From the NCBI GenBank assembly GCA_014801075.1, contig JAAVEW010000023.1, positions 89,374 to 153,373 of the forward strand: a stretch of 64,000 nt of DNA. Direction: 5' to 3'. Both the position numbers and the translations under genes were made by a program. The notes beneath the pieces are model-generated. The model saw nothing but the letters and a program-made list of their open reading frames with translations. It was not told the DNA's origin and made no database searches. Every line of letters starts with the position of its first letter. Position 1 is the stretch's first letter. This document shows, in pieces, positions 32,841 through 42,631 of the stretch. Origin of the DNA: Barnesiella sp. (GTDB lineage: Bacteria > Bacteroidota > Bacteroidia > Bacteroidales > Muribaculaceae).

Positions 32841-34604
32841 ATGACATTTGAAGAATTAGGAGTCAGCGAGCCGCTCATGAAGGCCGTGGAAGAACTTGGA
32901 TTTGAACAGCCTATGCCCGTGCAACAGCAGGTGATACCCCATCTTCTGAGCAAGGAGGGCGACGTCGTGGCCCTCGCACAGACAGGCACAGGCAAGACAG
33001 CCGCATTCGGACTCCCGGTGCTGCAGCGCATCAATCCCGACGACCACACTCCGCAAGCGCTCATCCTTGCACCGACGCGTGAGCTTTGTCTGCAGATTGC
33101 ATCGGACCTCGCCGACTTCTCGAAATACATGCCCGACGTGAAGGTGCTCCCCGTGTATGGCGGTTCGAGCATCGAGAGCCAGATACGTTCGCTCCGTGGC
33201 GGAGTGCAGATTATCGTGGCTACTCCGGGTCGTCTTATCGACCTTATCAATCGCGGCGTGGCTCGCCTCGACAACGTCCACACCGTGATTCTCGACGAGG
33301 CCGACGAAATGCTCAACATGGGCTTCCTCGATTCCATCAATGAAATCCTCGACCACGTGCCCGACAACCGCAAGATGCTGATGTTCTCGGCCACCATGCC
33401 TCCGGAAATCGGCCGCATAGCCAAGAAGTACATGCACGACCCCGTAGAGTTTGTGGTAGGCACCCGCAACGAGGGCGCTGCCAACGTCAAGCACGTCTAC
33501 TACATGGTCAACGCCCGCGACAAGTACCTGGCGCTCAAACGTGTGGTCGACTATTACCCCAACATCTACGCCATCATCTTCTGCCGCACCCGCCGCGACA
33601 CCCAGGAGATTGCCGACCGCCTATGTCAGGAGGGCTACAACGCCGAGGCACTCCACGGCGACCTATCGCAGCAGCAGCGCGACGTGGTGATGAAGAAGTT
33701 CCGCGAGCGCGTTGTGCGCATACTCGTGGCTACCGACGTGGCAGCCCGCGGTCTTGACGTCGACGACCTCACCCACGTAATCAACTACGGACTCCCCGAG
33801 GATACCGCCGTCTACACCCATCGCTCGGGCCGTACAGGCCGCGCCGGCAAGACAGGTGTGTCAGTCGCCATAATACACTCCCGCGAGAAAGGCCGATTGA
33901 AGGAAATAGAGCGTATCATAGGCAAGAAGTTCGAGCGCAAGGAAGTGCCTACCCCCGAGCAGATTATCGAGAAACAGCTTTACTCGCTCGCTGACCGCAT
34001 CGAGAAAGTTGAGGTCAACGAGGCCGAGATGGAACGCTACCTGCCCGGCGTAATCAAGAAACTCGGCTGGCTCACCTCCGAGGATCTCATCCGCCGAGTG
34101 CTCTCGCTTGAGTTCCAGCGACTTCTCGACTACTATAAGGATGCTCCCAAAATCGACTTCATCGACGAGAAGCCGTCCAAAAAGGATAAGAAAGAACGCG
34201 AGCGCGCGCCCCGCGACGAGAAGGACAAGGACCGCCGCACCGCCGAGAAAGGCATGGAGCGCATCTATGTGAACCTCGGCAAGAATGACGGTTTCTACGC
34301 CGGCAACCTTATCGACATGCTCAACAAGAATATCGAGGGTCCGCGCGTCGATGTAGGCCGTATCGACCTTATGCCCGGCTACTCGCTCTTCGATGTCAGG
34401 AAGAAGGATGGCCACCGCGTGGTCAACTCCCTCAAAGGGCTCGATTTCATGGGCAAACGCGTGTATAGCGAAGTGGCCGAGGCCGACAAGGACTATGCCC
34501 GCGCCGCCACCCGCAAGGCCCGTGAGAGCTACGGCGACGAACCTTCCGCATCGTTCCGCGACAAGAAAGGTCGCTCCGCCGGTAGGAAATCTCGAAAAAA
34601 ATAA
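32841..34604 (+). CDS. deaD: DEAD-box RNA helicase, DeaD/CsdA type
   Basis: A 587-residue helicase. Q motif FEQPMPVQQQVIP (about 21-33), Walker A AQTGTGKT (45-52), PTRELCLQI, TPGRLID, DEADEMLNMGF (152-162), SATMPPEI (184-191), IIFCRTRRDTQEIADRL, and VATDVAARGLDVDD with HRSGRTGRAGKTG. A lysine/arginine-rich linker precedes a DbpA-like RNA-binding domain (about 465-545) with IYVNLGKNDGFYAGNLIDML, and a basic tail. It should unwind structured RNA for ribosome assembly or decay. The frame is open to 32802, but MTFEELG at 32841 matches the family start. The next gene, DUF3256, is 97 bases on. Confidence 0.93.
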   Translation: MTFEELGVSEPLMKAVEELGFEQPMPVQQQVIPHLLSKEGDVVALAQTGTGKTAAFGLPVLQRINPDDHTPQALILAPTRELCLQIASDLADFSKYMPDVKVLPVYGGSSIESQIRSLRGGVQIIVATPGRLIDLINRGVARLDNVHTVILDEADEMLNMGFLDSINEILDHVPDNRKMLMFSATMPPEIGRIAKKYMHDPVEFVVGTRNEGAANVKHVYYMVNARDKYLALKRVVDYYPNIYAIIFCRTRRDTQEIADRLCQEGYNAEALHGDLSQQQRDVVMKKFRERVVRILVATDVAARGLDVDDLTHVINYGLPEDTAVYTHRSGRTGRAGKTGVSVAIIHSREKGRLKEIERIIGKKFERKEVPTPEQIIEKQLYSLADRIEKVEVNEAEMERYLPGVIKKLGWLTSEDLIRRVLSLEFQRLLDYYKDAPKIDFIDEKPSKKDKKERERAPRDEKDKDRRTAEKGMERIYVNLGKNDGFYAGNLIDMLNKNIEGPRVDVGRIDLMPGYSLFDVRKKDGHRVVNSLKGLDFMGKRVYSEVAEADKDYARAATRKARESYGDEPSASFRDKKGRSAGRKSRKK

Positions 34605-34630
34605 CCATCTTTGTAATTGACAACCGATTG

Positions 34631-34658
34631 ACCTGTAATCCCCGCCCGGGGTGCAGGT
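34631..34658 (+). terminator. Possible terminator after the helicase gene
   Basis: Outer arms ACCTG/CAGGT and inner CCCCG/CGGGG with a small mismatch between; followed by TAATCTTTC, a weak U-tract. Confidence 0.35.
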
Positions 34659-34701
34659 TAATCTTTCAATAATTCCACACCCCTCTAAACGCGTTTCAAC
34701 G

Positions 34702-35334
34702 ATGTCACGGTACATACTATCACTGCTTCTTCTCCTTGGAGCCGCCACGGTGTCGGCGCAGATGACGCCACGCAGCGTCGTCATGACCGCCCCCGAAAAG
34801 GTGCAGCTCACGATTGACTCATCCACCATGCTCGACATGCTCGACTACTTCGACAGCGGCGTGGCCCGCACGATGAAGAACAAGACAGGCGAAGATGCCG
34901 TAATCACCTCCATGTCACCCTGGGACATAACGATACAGACAGGCGAGGCACGCTCGCTCACTATGGCTATCCTCCCTTACGGAAAGTCAGAGATAATCAT
35001 GGTGATAGACCGTGTCGACACCCCTGCTCCCGATGCCGTGATTTCATTTTACGACTCGCGATGGAATGCTTTCGACACCCGCAAGATGCTGGCGATGCCT
35101 GCGCTTGCCGACTGGATTGGCAAAGTCACTCCCGAACGCCGTGCCGAGATTGAGAACGCGCTCCCGTTCCTGATGGTAAACGCTGCCTATGACCCCTCGA
35201 CCAAAGTGCTGACGTTCACTCCGCAGCTCGGCGACTACATAGCCACCGAGGATGCCGACATGCTCAAGGCTGCCATCAAGCCGCAGCTCGACTACGTGTG
35301 GAACGGTAAATCATTCAAGCCCGTAAAGAAATGA
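34702..35334 (+). CDS. DUF3256-family secreted protein
   Basis: A 210-residue protein with a signal peptide (1-20, MSRYILSLLLLLGAATVSAQ) and one domain of alternating helices and strands, with AVISFYDSRWNAFDTRKMLAMP and a C terminus ending DYVWNGKSFKPVKK. I recognise it as DUF3256 of Bacteroidales, usually beside xseA. It is predicted to be periplasmic. The function is unknown. Its stop overlaps the xseA start (ATGA at 35331-35334). The frame is open to 34651, but the ATG at 34702 gives the signal peptide. Confidence 0.7.
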   Translation: MSRYILSLLLLLGAATVSAQMTPRSVVMTAPEKVQLTIDSSTMLDMLDYFDSGVARTMKNKTGEDAVITSMSPWDITIQTGEARSLTMAILPYGKSEIIMVIDRVDTPAPDAVISFYDSRWNAFDTRKMLAMPALADWIGKVTPERRAEIENALPFLMVNAAYDPSTKVLTFTPQLGDYIATEDADMLKAAIKPQLDYVWNGKSFKPVKK

Positions 35335-36662
35335 GCCGCAAGCTATCAGTTGAGGAGACCGACGGCGGCGACAGCAAGTCGATGACCATATCGCAGCTGT
35401 GTACACTGCTGCAGAAACTGGTCAAAGTGCCGCAGGTGACCGATGTGTGGGTCGTGGGCGAACTGTCGGATTTCACTCTGCGCGGCGGCCATTGCTACGC
35501 CGACCTCGTGGAGAAGGATGACGACGGCAAGCCGGTGGCCAAGATACCGTTGCGCATCTGGAACTATATGTTCAACGCCATCAACGCCAAGTTTGAGCGT
35601 GGCACGGGCCAACCCATCGCCACGGGATTGAAAGTGAAGGTGTGTGTGGCGCCGAGCATCCACAAGCTCTACGGCCTCTCGGTGATAGCCAATGACATAG
35701 ACCCGGCCTACACGATGGGCGACCTCCTGCGCCGACGTAAGGAGATTATCGACCGCCTCACCCGCGAGGGCATCATTGACCTTAACCGTCAGCTTGCATG
35801 GCCCGATGTGCCTGTGCGGTTGGCTGTTATCTCATCGCCCTTTGCCGCAGGCTACGGCGACTTCCTCAATCAGCTTTACAATAATGAGGCGCATATACGC
35901 TTCACGGTCAAACTGTTTGAAGCCATGATGCAGGGCGAACGTGCATGCCCGACTATCATTGCCGCTCTCGACCGCATAGCTGCCGAGGCCGACCAATGGG
36001 ACGGCGTGGTGATAATACGCGGCGGCGGTGCGTCGCTCGACCTGCAATGCTTTGAAAACTATGACCTTGCGGCCACCGTGGCGCAGTTTCCTCTCCCCGT
36101 GATGATAGGTATAGGCCACGAGCGCGACATCACCGTGCTCGACTACGTGGCCAATCGTCGTGTCAAGACGCCGACCGCTGCTGCCGAGTGGTTTATAAAG
36201 CGTGGCGAGTCGTTGCTCAACCGGCTCAACTCCATAGGCAGTGCGCTGCTGCAGCGTGCCACCGATATGATGGCCGCCGAGAAGGAGCAACTGAGTTATT
36301 TTGAGGGGGTTATATCGGTGTTCCCGATTAATGCCGTGCGTCATGCCGACCAGAAACTGTTCAACAGTGCCGGACTGCTCTCCAATATCACGGCGCGCCG
36401 TATTATCCCCGCAGCCGAGAAAATCAACTCCATAGAGTCGCAACTCGCAGTCGCTGCCCGCGGTGTAATCATGGCCAACTCCGACAGGCTCACCTCGGCG
36501 GAGCGGTTGCTCAACGCGCTGTCGCCGCAGTCGGTGCTCGCGCGCGGCTACTCGGTGACCCGTGCAGCAGGCCGTATCATGACGTCGGCTGCCGATGTAG
36601 CGCCCGGTACGGAAATAACCACGCAACTTGCTTCAGGCGAGATAGTTTCGATTGTAAAATGA
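35331..36662 (+). CDS. xseA: Exodeoxyribonuclease VII large subunit
   Basis: A 443-residue XseA. The N-terminal OB-fold (about 14-115, VWVVGELSDFTLRGGHCYADL) is followed by the catalytic core with VRLAVISSPFAAGYGDFLNQL, the RGGGASLDLQCFENYDLA motif (about 223-240), and IGIGHERDITVLDYVANRRV with TPTAAAEW. A C-terminal coiled coil precedes the ALSPQSVLARGYSVT segment. With XseB it degrades single-stranded DNA in both directions. It is coupled to the DUF3256 gene by a four-base overlap. XseB follows after a 150-base gap with tandem repeats. Confidence 0.94.
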   Translation: MSRKLSVEETDGGDSKSMTISQLCTLLQKLVKVPQVTDVWVVGELSDFTLRGGHCYADLVEKDDDGKPVAKIPLRIWNYMFNAINAKFERGTGQPIATGLKVKVCVAPSIHKLYGLSVIANDIDPAYTMGDLLRRRKEIIDRLTREGIIDLNRQLAWPDVPVRLAVISSPFAAGYGDFLNQLYNNEAHIRFTVKLFEAMMQGERACPTIIAALDRIAAEADQWDGVVIIRGGGASLDLQCFENYDLAATVAQFPLPVMIGIGHERDITVLDYVANRRVKTPTAAAEWFIKRGESLLNRLNSIGSALLQRATDMMAAEKEQLSYFEGVISVFPINAVRHADQKLFNSAGLLSNITARRIIPAAEKINSIESQLAVAARGVIMANSDRLTSAERLLNALSPQSVLARGYSVTRAAGRIMTSAADVAPGTEITTQLASGEIVSIVK

Positions 36663-36672
36663 CGAATCCTGT

Positions 36673-36773
36673 CGTGAAATAACTGAACTGAGCGCGAAAT
36701 GACATGACTGACTGATGATTAGCACAACCAACAGATAATTAGCATAATCAATAGATAATTGTCATAACCAACT
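36673..36773. repeat. 20-base phased degenerate tandem repeat between xseA and xseB
   Basis: Units start at 36673, 36693, 36713 (shifted frame 36714), 36734 and 36754. The last three are the clearest: GATGATTAGCACAACCAACA, GATAATTAGCATAATCAATA, GATAATTGTCATAACCAACT. Unequal, AT-rich and not CRISPR-like. Confidence 0.75.
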
Positions 36774-36812
36774 GACAAATAAAGGAATAACTCTCTTATA
36801 AAATCCCCGAAA

Positions 36813-37037
36813 ATGGAAATAGCAAATACTCCCGTCAACGAACTTTCATATCGCGAGGCCGTCAACGAGCTCGACGCTATTCTGCGCGAAATGCAGAGCG
36901 ACAACTGTGACATCGACAAACTATCGGCCATGACCCGCCGCGCCACCGAACTGATTGCGGAATGTCGTAACCGCCTGACAGCCACCGACGAAGAGCTTCG
37001 TAACATCCTCGCCTCCCTGACCCCGAAAGCCAACTAA
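36813..37037 (+). CDS. xseB: Exodeoxyribonuclease VII small subunit
   Basis: A 74-residue XseB. It holds the family pattern LSYREAVNELDAILREMQSD (about 10-29), then CDIDKLSAMTRRATELIAEC and a long helix ending the protein. It binds XseA as a helical stalk. Length is normal. It is separated from xseA by 150 bases of repeat DNA rather than overlapping it as in many bacteria, so the two may not be equally expressed. Confidence 0.9.
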   Translation: MEIANTPVNELSYREAVNELDAILREMQSDNCDIDKLSAMTRRATELIAECRNRLTATDEELRNILASLTPKAN

Positions 37038-37057
37038 TTAATTTATTGTGCCCGATA

Positions 37058-37097
37058 ACACGAATGGGCGATGTTGCAAAACATCGCCCATTCGTGT
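37058..37097. terminator. Bidirectional terminator between xseB and ispF
   Basis: An 18-base perfect stem (37058-37075 with 37080-37097) closed by a GCAA tetraloop, between the convergent genes. U-tracts are weak on both sides. Confidence 0.8.
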
Positions 37098-37121
37098 GTT
37101 GTTTGGTTGTGTATGTTGTAG

Positions 37122-37601
37122 TTACGGCTTGATTAGCAGGGCTGTTGCCTGAGCGGCGATGCCCTCCTTGCGGCCGGTGAAACCGAGGCGTTCGGTGGTG
37201 GTGGCTTTGACCGATACGCGGTCGGTAGCGAGTGCCATATCGGCGGCAAGTGTCTCTATCATCTGCGGAATGAAGGGGAGGAGTTTGGGCGCCTGAGCTA
37301 TGATGGTGACGTCGACATTGGATATTGCGTAGCCGCGCGATGTTATCATCGCTACGACCTCGCGCAGGAGCACGCGGGAGTCTATGCCGTGGTATTTCTC
37401 GGCGGTGTCGGGGAAGTGATAACCTATATCACGCAGAGCGAGAGCGCCGAGCAGCGCGTCGCAGAGAGCGTGGATGGCTACGTCGGCGTCGCTGTGGCCG
37501 AGCAGTCCGAGTTCGTAGGGTATCTTGACTCCGCAGAGCCAGAGGTCGCGTTCGGGTGCAAAGCGATGCACGTCATATCCGTTGCCTATACGTATATCCA
37601 T
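37122..37601 (-). CDS. ispF: 2-C-methyl-D-erythritol 2,4-cyclodiphosphate synthase
   Basis: A 159-residue IspF. The metal site is GYDVHRF (Asp10, His12) with His44 in [25 protein letters not shown] and DIGYHFPDT (about 58-66) are signature segments, and [19 protein letters not shown] lies at the C terminus. It makes MEcPP in the non-mevalonate isoprenoid pathway and forms a trimer. It follows porV by 27 bases on the same strand, so the two may be cotranscribed. Confidence 0.95.
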   Translation of the reverse strand: MDIRIGNGYDVHRFAPERDLWLCGVKIPYELGLLGHSDADVAIHALCDALLGALALRDIGYHFPDTAEKYHGIDSRVLLREVVAMITSRGYAISNVDVTIIAQAPKLLPFIPQMIETLAADMALATDRVSVKATTTERLGFTGRKEGIAAQATALLIKP

Positions 37602-37628
37602 ATTATTGTTGTATCGACTTGATTGTTA

Positions 37629-38840
37629 TTAGCGGCGCTTGCCGAGGATTTCGCGCAGTCCGTCCATGTCAAACGACAGGGTGAAGCGGAGCGTCTGGTC
37701 GAGCGGCGATTGCTGCGCGGTGGCTATCATGTAGGAAGCGTCGAGACGGAGCACGTTGAGCGAGAAACCGGCACCGATTCCGAAATACTGGCGGTTGCCC
37801 TTGAACTGGCTCTCGTGGTAGTAACCCGCGCGCAGGAAGAACTGCTGGTTGTAGGAGTATTCCGCACCGAGCGAGTAGGTGATTTCGCGCAACTCCTCTT
37901 TGAAGCCGCCGGGAGCGTCGGAGAACGACTTGAATATACCCGAGATGGGCGACATGTCCTGCCAGTCCTGCAATGCGTCGAGATATTCGCGCTGGCCTTC
38001 GGAGTCGTCGGCGTAGTCGCTTTCACGCGGGCGGGCAGGCACGAGCAGTTTGTTGAGGTCGAGCGACAGCGCGAGGTTGTGATAGTCGGCCAGAGGGAAC
38101 ATGAATGTGGTACCGAGACGGAGGTTGGTGGGGAGGAACGCGGGGTCCTCGCCGTTGTTGTAGTTGACCTTGGTACCGATGTTGGAGATGTTCCATCCCC
38201 ATGACCACTGACACTCGTTGCGGCCTACGATGGGATAGGTGGTGTAGTAACCGGAGATGTCGGCTGAGAATGCCGATGCGCCTACGGTCTGGTCGCCGGC
38301 GTAGGAGTTGGAGAATCCGAGGTCGGAGTAGATGTAGCGGAATACTACACCCATAGAGAATTTTTCCGAGAGTTTGCGCGAGTAGCCCACGTCAAACGAC
38401 AGCTCGTAGGGGTTGAGGCTCTGGGTGGTGAGTCCGGAGGGGTCGTTGCTGTTGACCTCGCCGAGCGAGAAGTAGCGCAGGGACGCCGACACGGCCTGGT
38501 TGTCGTTGGAACCGAGTTTCCAGTAGCCCGACACGTTGGCAAGGAAGATGTCGTTGACAAGTTTGCGCAACCACGGGGTGTAGCTCAGTGACACGCCACC
38601 CTGCGAGTAGGCGAAAGCATACTTCGACGGGTTCCAGAACTGGGAGTTGACGTCGGGGTCGGTGGCCGCACCGAGGTCACCCATAGAGGCACCGCGGGCA
38701 TCTGGAGCTATTGAGAGCGAAGTGACACCGGTTTCAATCGGGTTGAATTCGTTCTTGATATTATCGTCGGCACGTGATTCCGCAGGAATGAGGAAACACG
38801 CCGAGCCAAGTATTGCAGATGTGATAAGAGTCTTTTTCAT
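37629..38840 (-). CDS. porV: Type IX secretion outer-membrane protein PorV
   Basis: A 403-residue protein with signal peptide (1-24, ending SRA). It has the PorV opening GVTSLSIAPDARGASMGDLG and NSQFWNPSKYAFA, then 14 or so amphipathic strands of a FadL-like barrel, with LSLDLNKLLVPARPR in the second half; the C terminus ends LRFTLSFDMDGL. PorV binds the CTD of T9SS cargo after translocation and carries it to the PorU sortase. Its neighbour porU, upstream, supports the assignment. A terminator (38895-38939) separates it from porU. Confidence 0.92.
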   Translation of the reverse strand: MKKTLITSAILGSACFLIPAESRADDNIKNEFNPIETGVTSLSIAPDARGASMGDLGAATDPDVNSQFWNPSKYAFAYSQGGVSLSYTPWLRKLVNDIFLANVSGYWKLGSNDNQAVSASLRYFSLGEVNSNDPSGLTTQSLNPYELSFDVGYSRKLSEKFSMGVVFRYIYSDLGFSNSYAGDQTVGASAFSADISGYYTTYPIVGRNECQWSWGWNISNIGTKVNYNNGEDPAFLPTNLRLGTTFMFPLADYHNLALSLDLNKLLVPARPRESDYADDSEGQREYLDALQDWQDMSPISGIFKSFSDAPGGFKEELREITYSLGAEYSYNQQFFLRAGYYHESQFKGNRQYFGIGAGFSLNVLRLDASYMIATAQQSPLDQTLRFTLSFDMDGLREILGKRR

Positions 38841-38894
38841 ATAATACTATAACTCCAAAATGCCGGATTTATTGTTGACGCAGCTATAAAAAAG

Positions 38895-38939
38895 TGCATG
38901 AGCCGGGATACGTGTAACGGCGTATTCCCGGCTCATGCA
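38895..38939 (-). terminator. Intrinsic terminator between porU and porV
   Basis: Arms TGCATGAGCCGGGATACG (38895-38912) and its near complement (38921-38939; one bulged base) around an 8-base loop. On the minus strand it is followed by CTTTTTTATA. Confidence 0.85.
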
Positions 38940-38944
38940 TGTTA

Positions 38945-41900
38945 TCAGGGCTGCTGCACCACGATGATGTCGATTTTCGCGGTGTAGCCGTAGAGGTTGC
39001 CCCCCTTGCAGATGGCATAGGCGCGGTAGACGCCGTCGGCCACGAGGTTGCCCTCGCCGTCGGTCAGATCCCACTCGAAGGGGAAGGTGACGTCGGCACG
39101 GGTGTAGACGGTGTTGCCCTGCTCGTCCTCGATGATGAGTCGTCCCGAAGGCTCGTCAGTGAAGCTGTGCTGCAGTTGCAGGGTGGCCTGAATGCGGGCG
39201 GGCTCTTCGGCAACGGTGAGCACGGGGTTGGCGCTGCTGTTGTTGATGATGAACTCGATGGTGCGCGATGTGCTGTTGCCGGAGTTGTCGCTGACGAAGA
39301 GTGTCAGCGAGTGGTGTCCGTCGGTTAACGATGTGAAGGGGTATTCTATATCATACGTGCCGTCGGAGTTGTTGTGGAGCGCGGTTCCTACTACGGGATA
39401 GTTGAGGTTGCCGTCGATGACTATGCGGCAACCGGTGCCGATAGTTCCGGTAGGGGTGTAGATACCGCTGCCCGGCTCGTCGACAGTGGCGTAGAGGGTG
39501 AAGTCCTGGCCGGAGATGTCGCCGTTGACAAACTGCGGGGTGTTGATATACATGCTCGTGATGACGGGAGCTTCGGTGTCGGGAGTTGTGCCGGCGATGG
39601 CTTCGGGGTCACACACCAGTGAGGTGGTGTAGGTTGTGGCGACCTCGCTGTTGTCGGGGAGCACTGCGGTGATGGTGGCGCGGTTGCAGGTAGCAGAGCG
39701 CATGGGCATCGGGGGGATGAAGCGGACGGAGAAACGTCCGTCAACCACCTTGGCGTTGGCTTCGAGAATCACGTCGTCGTCGCAGTGGATATTGAGCAGA
39801 GTATCTTTAGAGTCGTGACGATAGATTTCGCGCTTAATCGCTGCTTCGTAGAGGGTGAGCATTACATTGCCGTTGAACGAAGCCCAGGGTGTGCCGGGAT
39901 TGGAGGGGTCGTTGACGTAGCCGGTGATGACGTTTTCGTTCACGGGGGCTATGGTGTGGGCGCCCTCCTCTTCGGTGTATGCCTCGCCGTTGACCGACTC
40001 GATGGTGATTTTATGGTCGGAGAGGTAGAGGGGCACTGCAGGGTCGCCGCAGAGGTTGTAGCATGAGGTGTTGATCATCAGCTCCGTATCGTTGCGGTCG
40101 AGCATGAGGTTGCGGGCTATGCGCTGTATGTCGCCTGTGGTTGTGCCTTTGGATGACTTGGCGAAGATGTCGGCCATAGCCTCCGAGAGGCTTTCGTTCT
40201 TGGGCTGGTAGGTCGAACGGCATGCGCCTATTGTAGCTATCGTGCCACCGTTGCTCTGGAGCACCATATCCTGCACGATTGATTGCTCGAGGCAGTCAAA
40301 ACGGTAGGCATCGCAGGTGGCGAGCATGGCGAAGGGATAGTAGTCGTAGTTGGTCTCATGCACGTCGGAGAGGTTGTAAAGGTTGGACGAGCCGATGTAG
40401 TCGGGCTTGCCGTGGCCGGTGTAGTTGACATACATCACACCCTTCTTGAGGGCCTGCTTTATTACCTCGCGGGCAGTGTTGGCACGGCCGCGGGTGAGGG
40501 GATAGAGGGCGCTGTAGGCCTTGGTGATGGTCACGCCGGGGTTGTTGGCAAGGAACGAGTTGCCGGTCACTTCGCCGCTGTTGAGGTGCTGGTTGACGCC
40601 ACCGTGGTCGGTGAGGATGAGCACGTGCTGGTAAATGTCGGATGAGGGGTTGTAGGTGAGATACTCGTATATCTTGTCTACAGCCTTGGCTGCCTGTGAA
40701 TTGTCGGTGACGGGGAGACGGCCTACGTTGATGCACTGACGGGCGCCGGTGACAAATTCGCCGGCCGGTGGCATGTCGTCGAGCATACCGAAGTAGGCGT
40801 CACATGAGTAGCCTGTGGTGAGTGAGGTCATGGTCTTGTGGACGGGCGTGCCGTAGTTGAGCAGGAGTGCGCCGCGCTCCTTGAACGATGCGCCGGTGTC
40901 GGTGAGTCCGCGGTTGTCATAGAATCCGCCGCCGAAGAGGAGCAGGTGTTTCATCTTGTCGGGGTCGCGGTCGTAGAACATTTTCATGGCCTTGCGGATA
41001 CCCCACAGCGAGGGGGTGCCTGAGGAGAACTCGTTGAAAATCTCCTCCTGGCGCAGCACGGTGACATCGTGGCCGAGGAGGTCGCGGTGGATCTGCGCCA
41101 GGCGTTCGGCCTGGTCAACGAATGCGTCGGCCGAGAGTATCACCATGTCGGGCACGTCATAGGCGTGAAGGTCCTGATTGTTTATTTCGCCGGCGTATTC
41201 CACCGAAATATGCTCTTTATCAGGGTTGAAAGCCATGATGCGACAGGGGGTGTCGATGGCGCTGTTTATCTTGTAGGCCTTGTCGTTGGTGAAGATTACG
41301 GTGCGCTTGGCGTAGTTGTAGATGGCCTCGTAGGGGCGCACGTCGTAAGGCTTGTCGACGTTCCATACCACTACTCCGGGGTCAACGTCCGATACCTCAA
41401 TGATGCGTCCGTTGTCGAGCTGGTTGTCAAGCAGGAGCATTGACGGCATGTCGCCCAGATTGTTGTAGCGCTGGTAGGCGAAAGCGAGGCGGTCAACGGC
41501 TGCGTAGGTAGGGTCGGATTTGGGCGATATGCTGATTTCCACATCAAATGATGTAGTGGAACGGGGCATCTGGCATGAGAGATAGGAATCGGAGAAAGTG
41601 GCGTTGGTACTGAACTGTATGTATCCGTTGCTGCTGTCGAGCGATATGATGCGTTCCACGGTCTCGCCACGGTTGGGGTGCTTGAGTATGAACGAGGGGC
41701 TGCCTTTGCCGGTTGCCGCGATAATGTCGTGGAAAATGACTCTTGAATAGGTGGTCGTCGAGCTGTCGAAATAGAGGTCGGTGATGGGGAATGAATATTT
41801 CTGGGGCTCTCCGTCCTGCGAGAAGTCGCGGCCGAAGTAGAGCTGTCCCTGACGCACGGGCGTGGTCACTTCCTCTTCGACGTAGCTTACGTCCCAGTGA

Positions 41901-42412
41901 TAGTTGATGAATGGAGAGGAGACAATCGGTTTGTAAGGTATCCGGGCGAACTCCTTTACGGGCTGCGAGTCGGTGATGAAATAGTAACCGGCGTCGGCCA
42001 CATTGTTGCGCTCCACGTCGGGGCATGCCGACACCGAAGCGGGCTTAGTGGCGTAATATACCAGCGACGGACGGCAGTTTGCCTCGCCGTAGAAGAGCAG
42101 GCGGTCGTCGCGATATACGACGGGTTGCTGCGGCAGGTCGTCGGGGACGGAGGCGTCGAGGAGCTCCGATACTTCGCCCACGCCGCCGAAACCGTAGACG
42201 GTCACGGCCGAGGGGTCGTTGAAACCCCATTCGCTCAATTGCTCGCGGGTGATTTGCTGGATACCGGTCTCGTTGACGCGTATCTTTACCCAGCGGCCCG
42301 ATGAGAGTACCGACGAGGATGTATAATGTGAGGCCTCAACCGCCGATGCGGTGGCCGGAATGAGTGCGCAGAGTGCTGCTATAAAAAGGGATGCTTTCTT
42401 TATGGATGGCAT
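38945..42412 (-). CDS. porU: Type IX secretion sortase PorU
   Basis: An 1155-residue C25-family protease with signal peptide (1-24, ending SAV or nearby). The prodomain includes the SGRWVKIRVNETGIQQI strand, also seen in the other PorU-like protein. The caspase-like core has His667 in YVNYTGHGKPD and Cys700 in FAMLATCDAYRFD, then NLCGDPAVPLYL. The C-terminal 250 residues are beta-sandwich domains. PorU cleaves the C-terminal domains of cargo and links cargo to surface LPS. It is adjacent to porV, and of the same length class as P. gingivalis PorU, so I take it as the canonical sortase. A strong terminator follows. Confidence 0.9.
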   Translation of the reverse strand: MPSIKKASLFIAALCALIPATASAVEASHYTSSSVLSSGRWVKIRVNETGIQQITREQLSEWGFNDPSAVTVYGFGGVGEVSELLDASVPDDLPQQPVVYRDDRLLFYGEANCRPSLVYYATKPASVSACPDVERNNVADAGYYFITDSQPVKEFARIPYKPIVSSPFINYHWDVSYVEEEVTTPVRQGQLYFGRDFSQDGEPQKYSFPITDLYFDSSTTTYSRVIFHDIIAATGKGSPSFILKHPNRGETVERIISLDSSNGYIQFSTNATFSDSYLSCQMPRSTTSFDVEISISPKSDPTYAAVDRLAFAYQRYNNLGDMPSMLLLDNQLDNGRIIEVSDVDPGVVVWNVDKPYDVRPYEAIYNYAKRTVIFTNDKAYKINSAIDTPCRIMAFNPDKEHISVEYAGEINNQDLHAYDVPDMVILSADAFVDQAERLAQIHRDLLGHDVTVLRQEEIFNEFSSGTPSLWGIRKAMKMFYDRDPDKMKHLLLFGGGFYDNRGLTDTGASFKERGALLLNYGTPVHKTMTSLTTGYSCDAYFGMLDDMPPAGEFVTGARQCINVGRLPVTDNSQAAKAVDKIYEYLTYNPSSDIYQHVLILTDHGGVNQHLNSGEVTGNSFLANNPGVTITKAYSALYPLTRGRANTAREVIKQALKKGVMYVNYTGHGKPDYIGSSNLYNLSDVHETNYDYYPFAMLATCDAYRFDCLEQSIVQDMVLQSNGGTIATIGACRSTYQPKNESLSEAMADIFAKSSKGTTTGDIQRIARNLMLDRNDTELMINTSCYNLCGDPAVPLYLSDHKITIESVNGEAYTEEEGAHTIAPVNENVITGYVNDPSNPGTPWASFNGNVMLTLYEAAIKREIYRHDSKDTLLNIHCDDDVILEANAKVVDGRFSVRFIPPMPMRSATCNRATITAVLPDNSEVATTYTTSLVCDPEAIAGTTPDTEAPVITSMYINTPQFVNGDISGQDFTLYATVDEPGSGIYTPTGTIGTGCRIVIDGNLNYPVVGTALHNNSDGTYDIEYPFTSLTDGHHSLTLFVSDNSGNSTSRTIEFIINNSSANPVLTVAEEPARIQATLQLQHSFTDEPSGRLIIEDEQGNTVYTRADVTFPFEWDLTDGEGNLVADGVYRAYAICKGGNLYGYTAKIDIIVVQQP

Positions 42413-42631
42413 AGCGTTTATGTGATACTTTTTCGATTGGTTAAGAGCGAAATGTAAAATAGTGATATTAAAAAATAACGAAAAGCGCGGTCGCTTATTG
42501 TGTCGCTGTTTAATGTATGTTATATTGTTATCTGAAATTTATTGATTTGTTGATTGTATGTTGGCAGTCATGGTCGCGCAACTATCCGCAATGATGCGCC
42601 CGGGGGCTGTCTTACTGACTTACGGGGCTGC

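Noticed and set aside
36673..36773. Repeat array considered as a CRISPR
   Set aside because: Units are contiguous and degenerate with no constant repeat plus unique spacers, and there are no cas genes.
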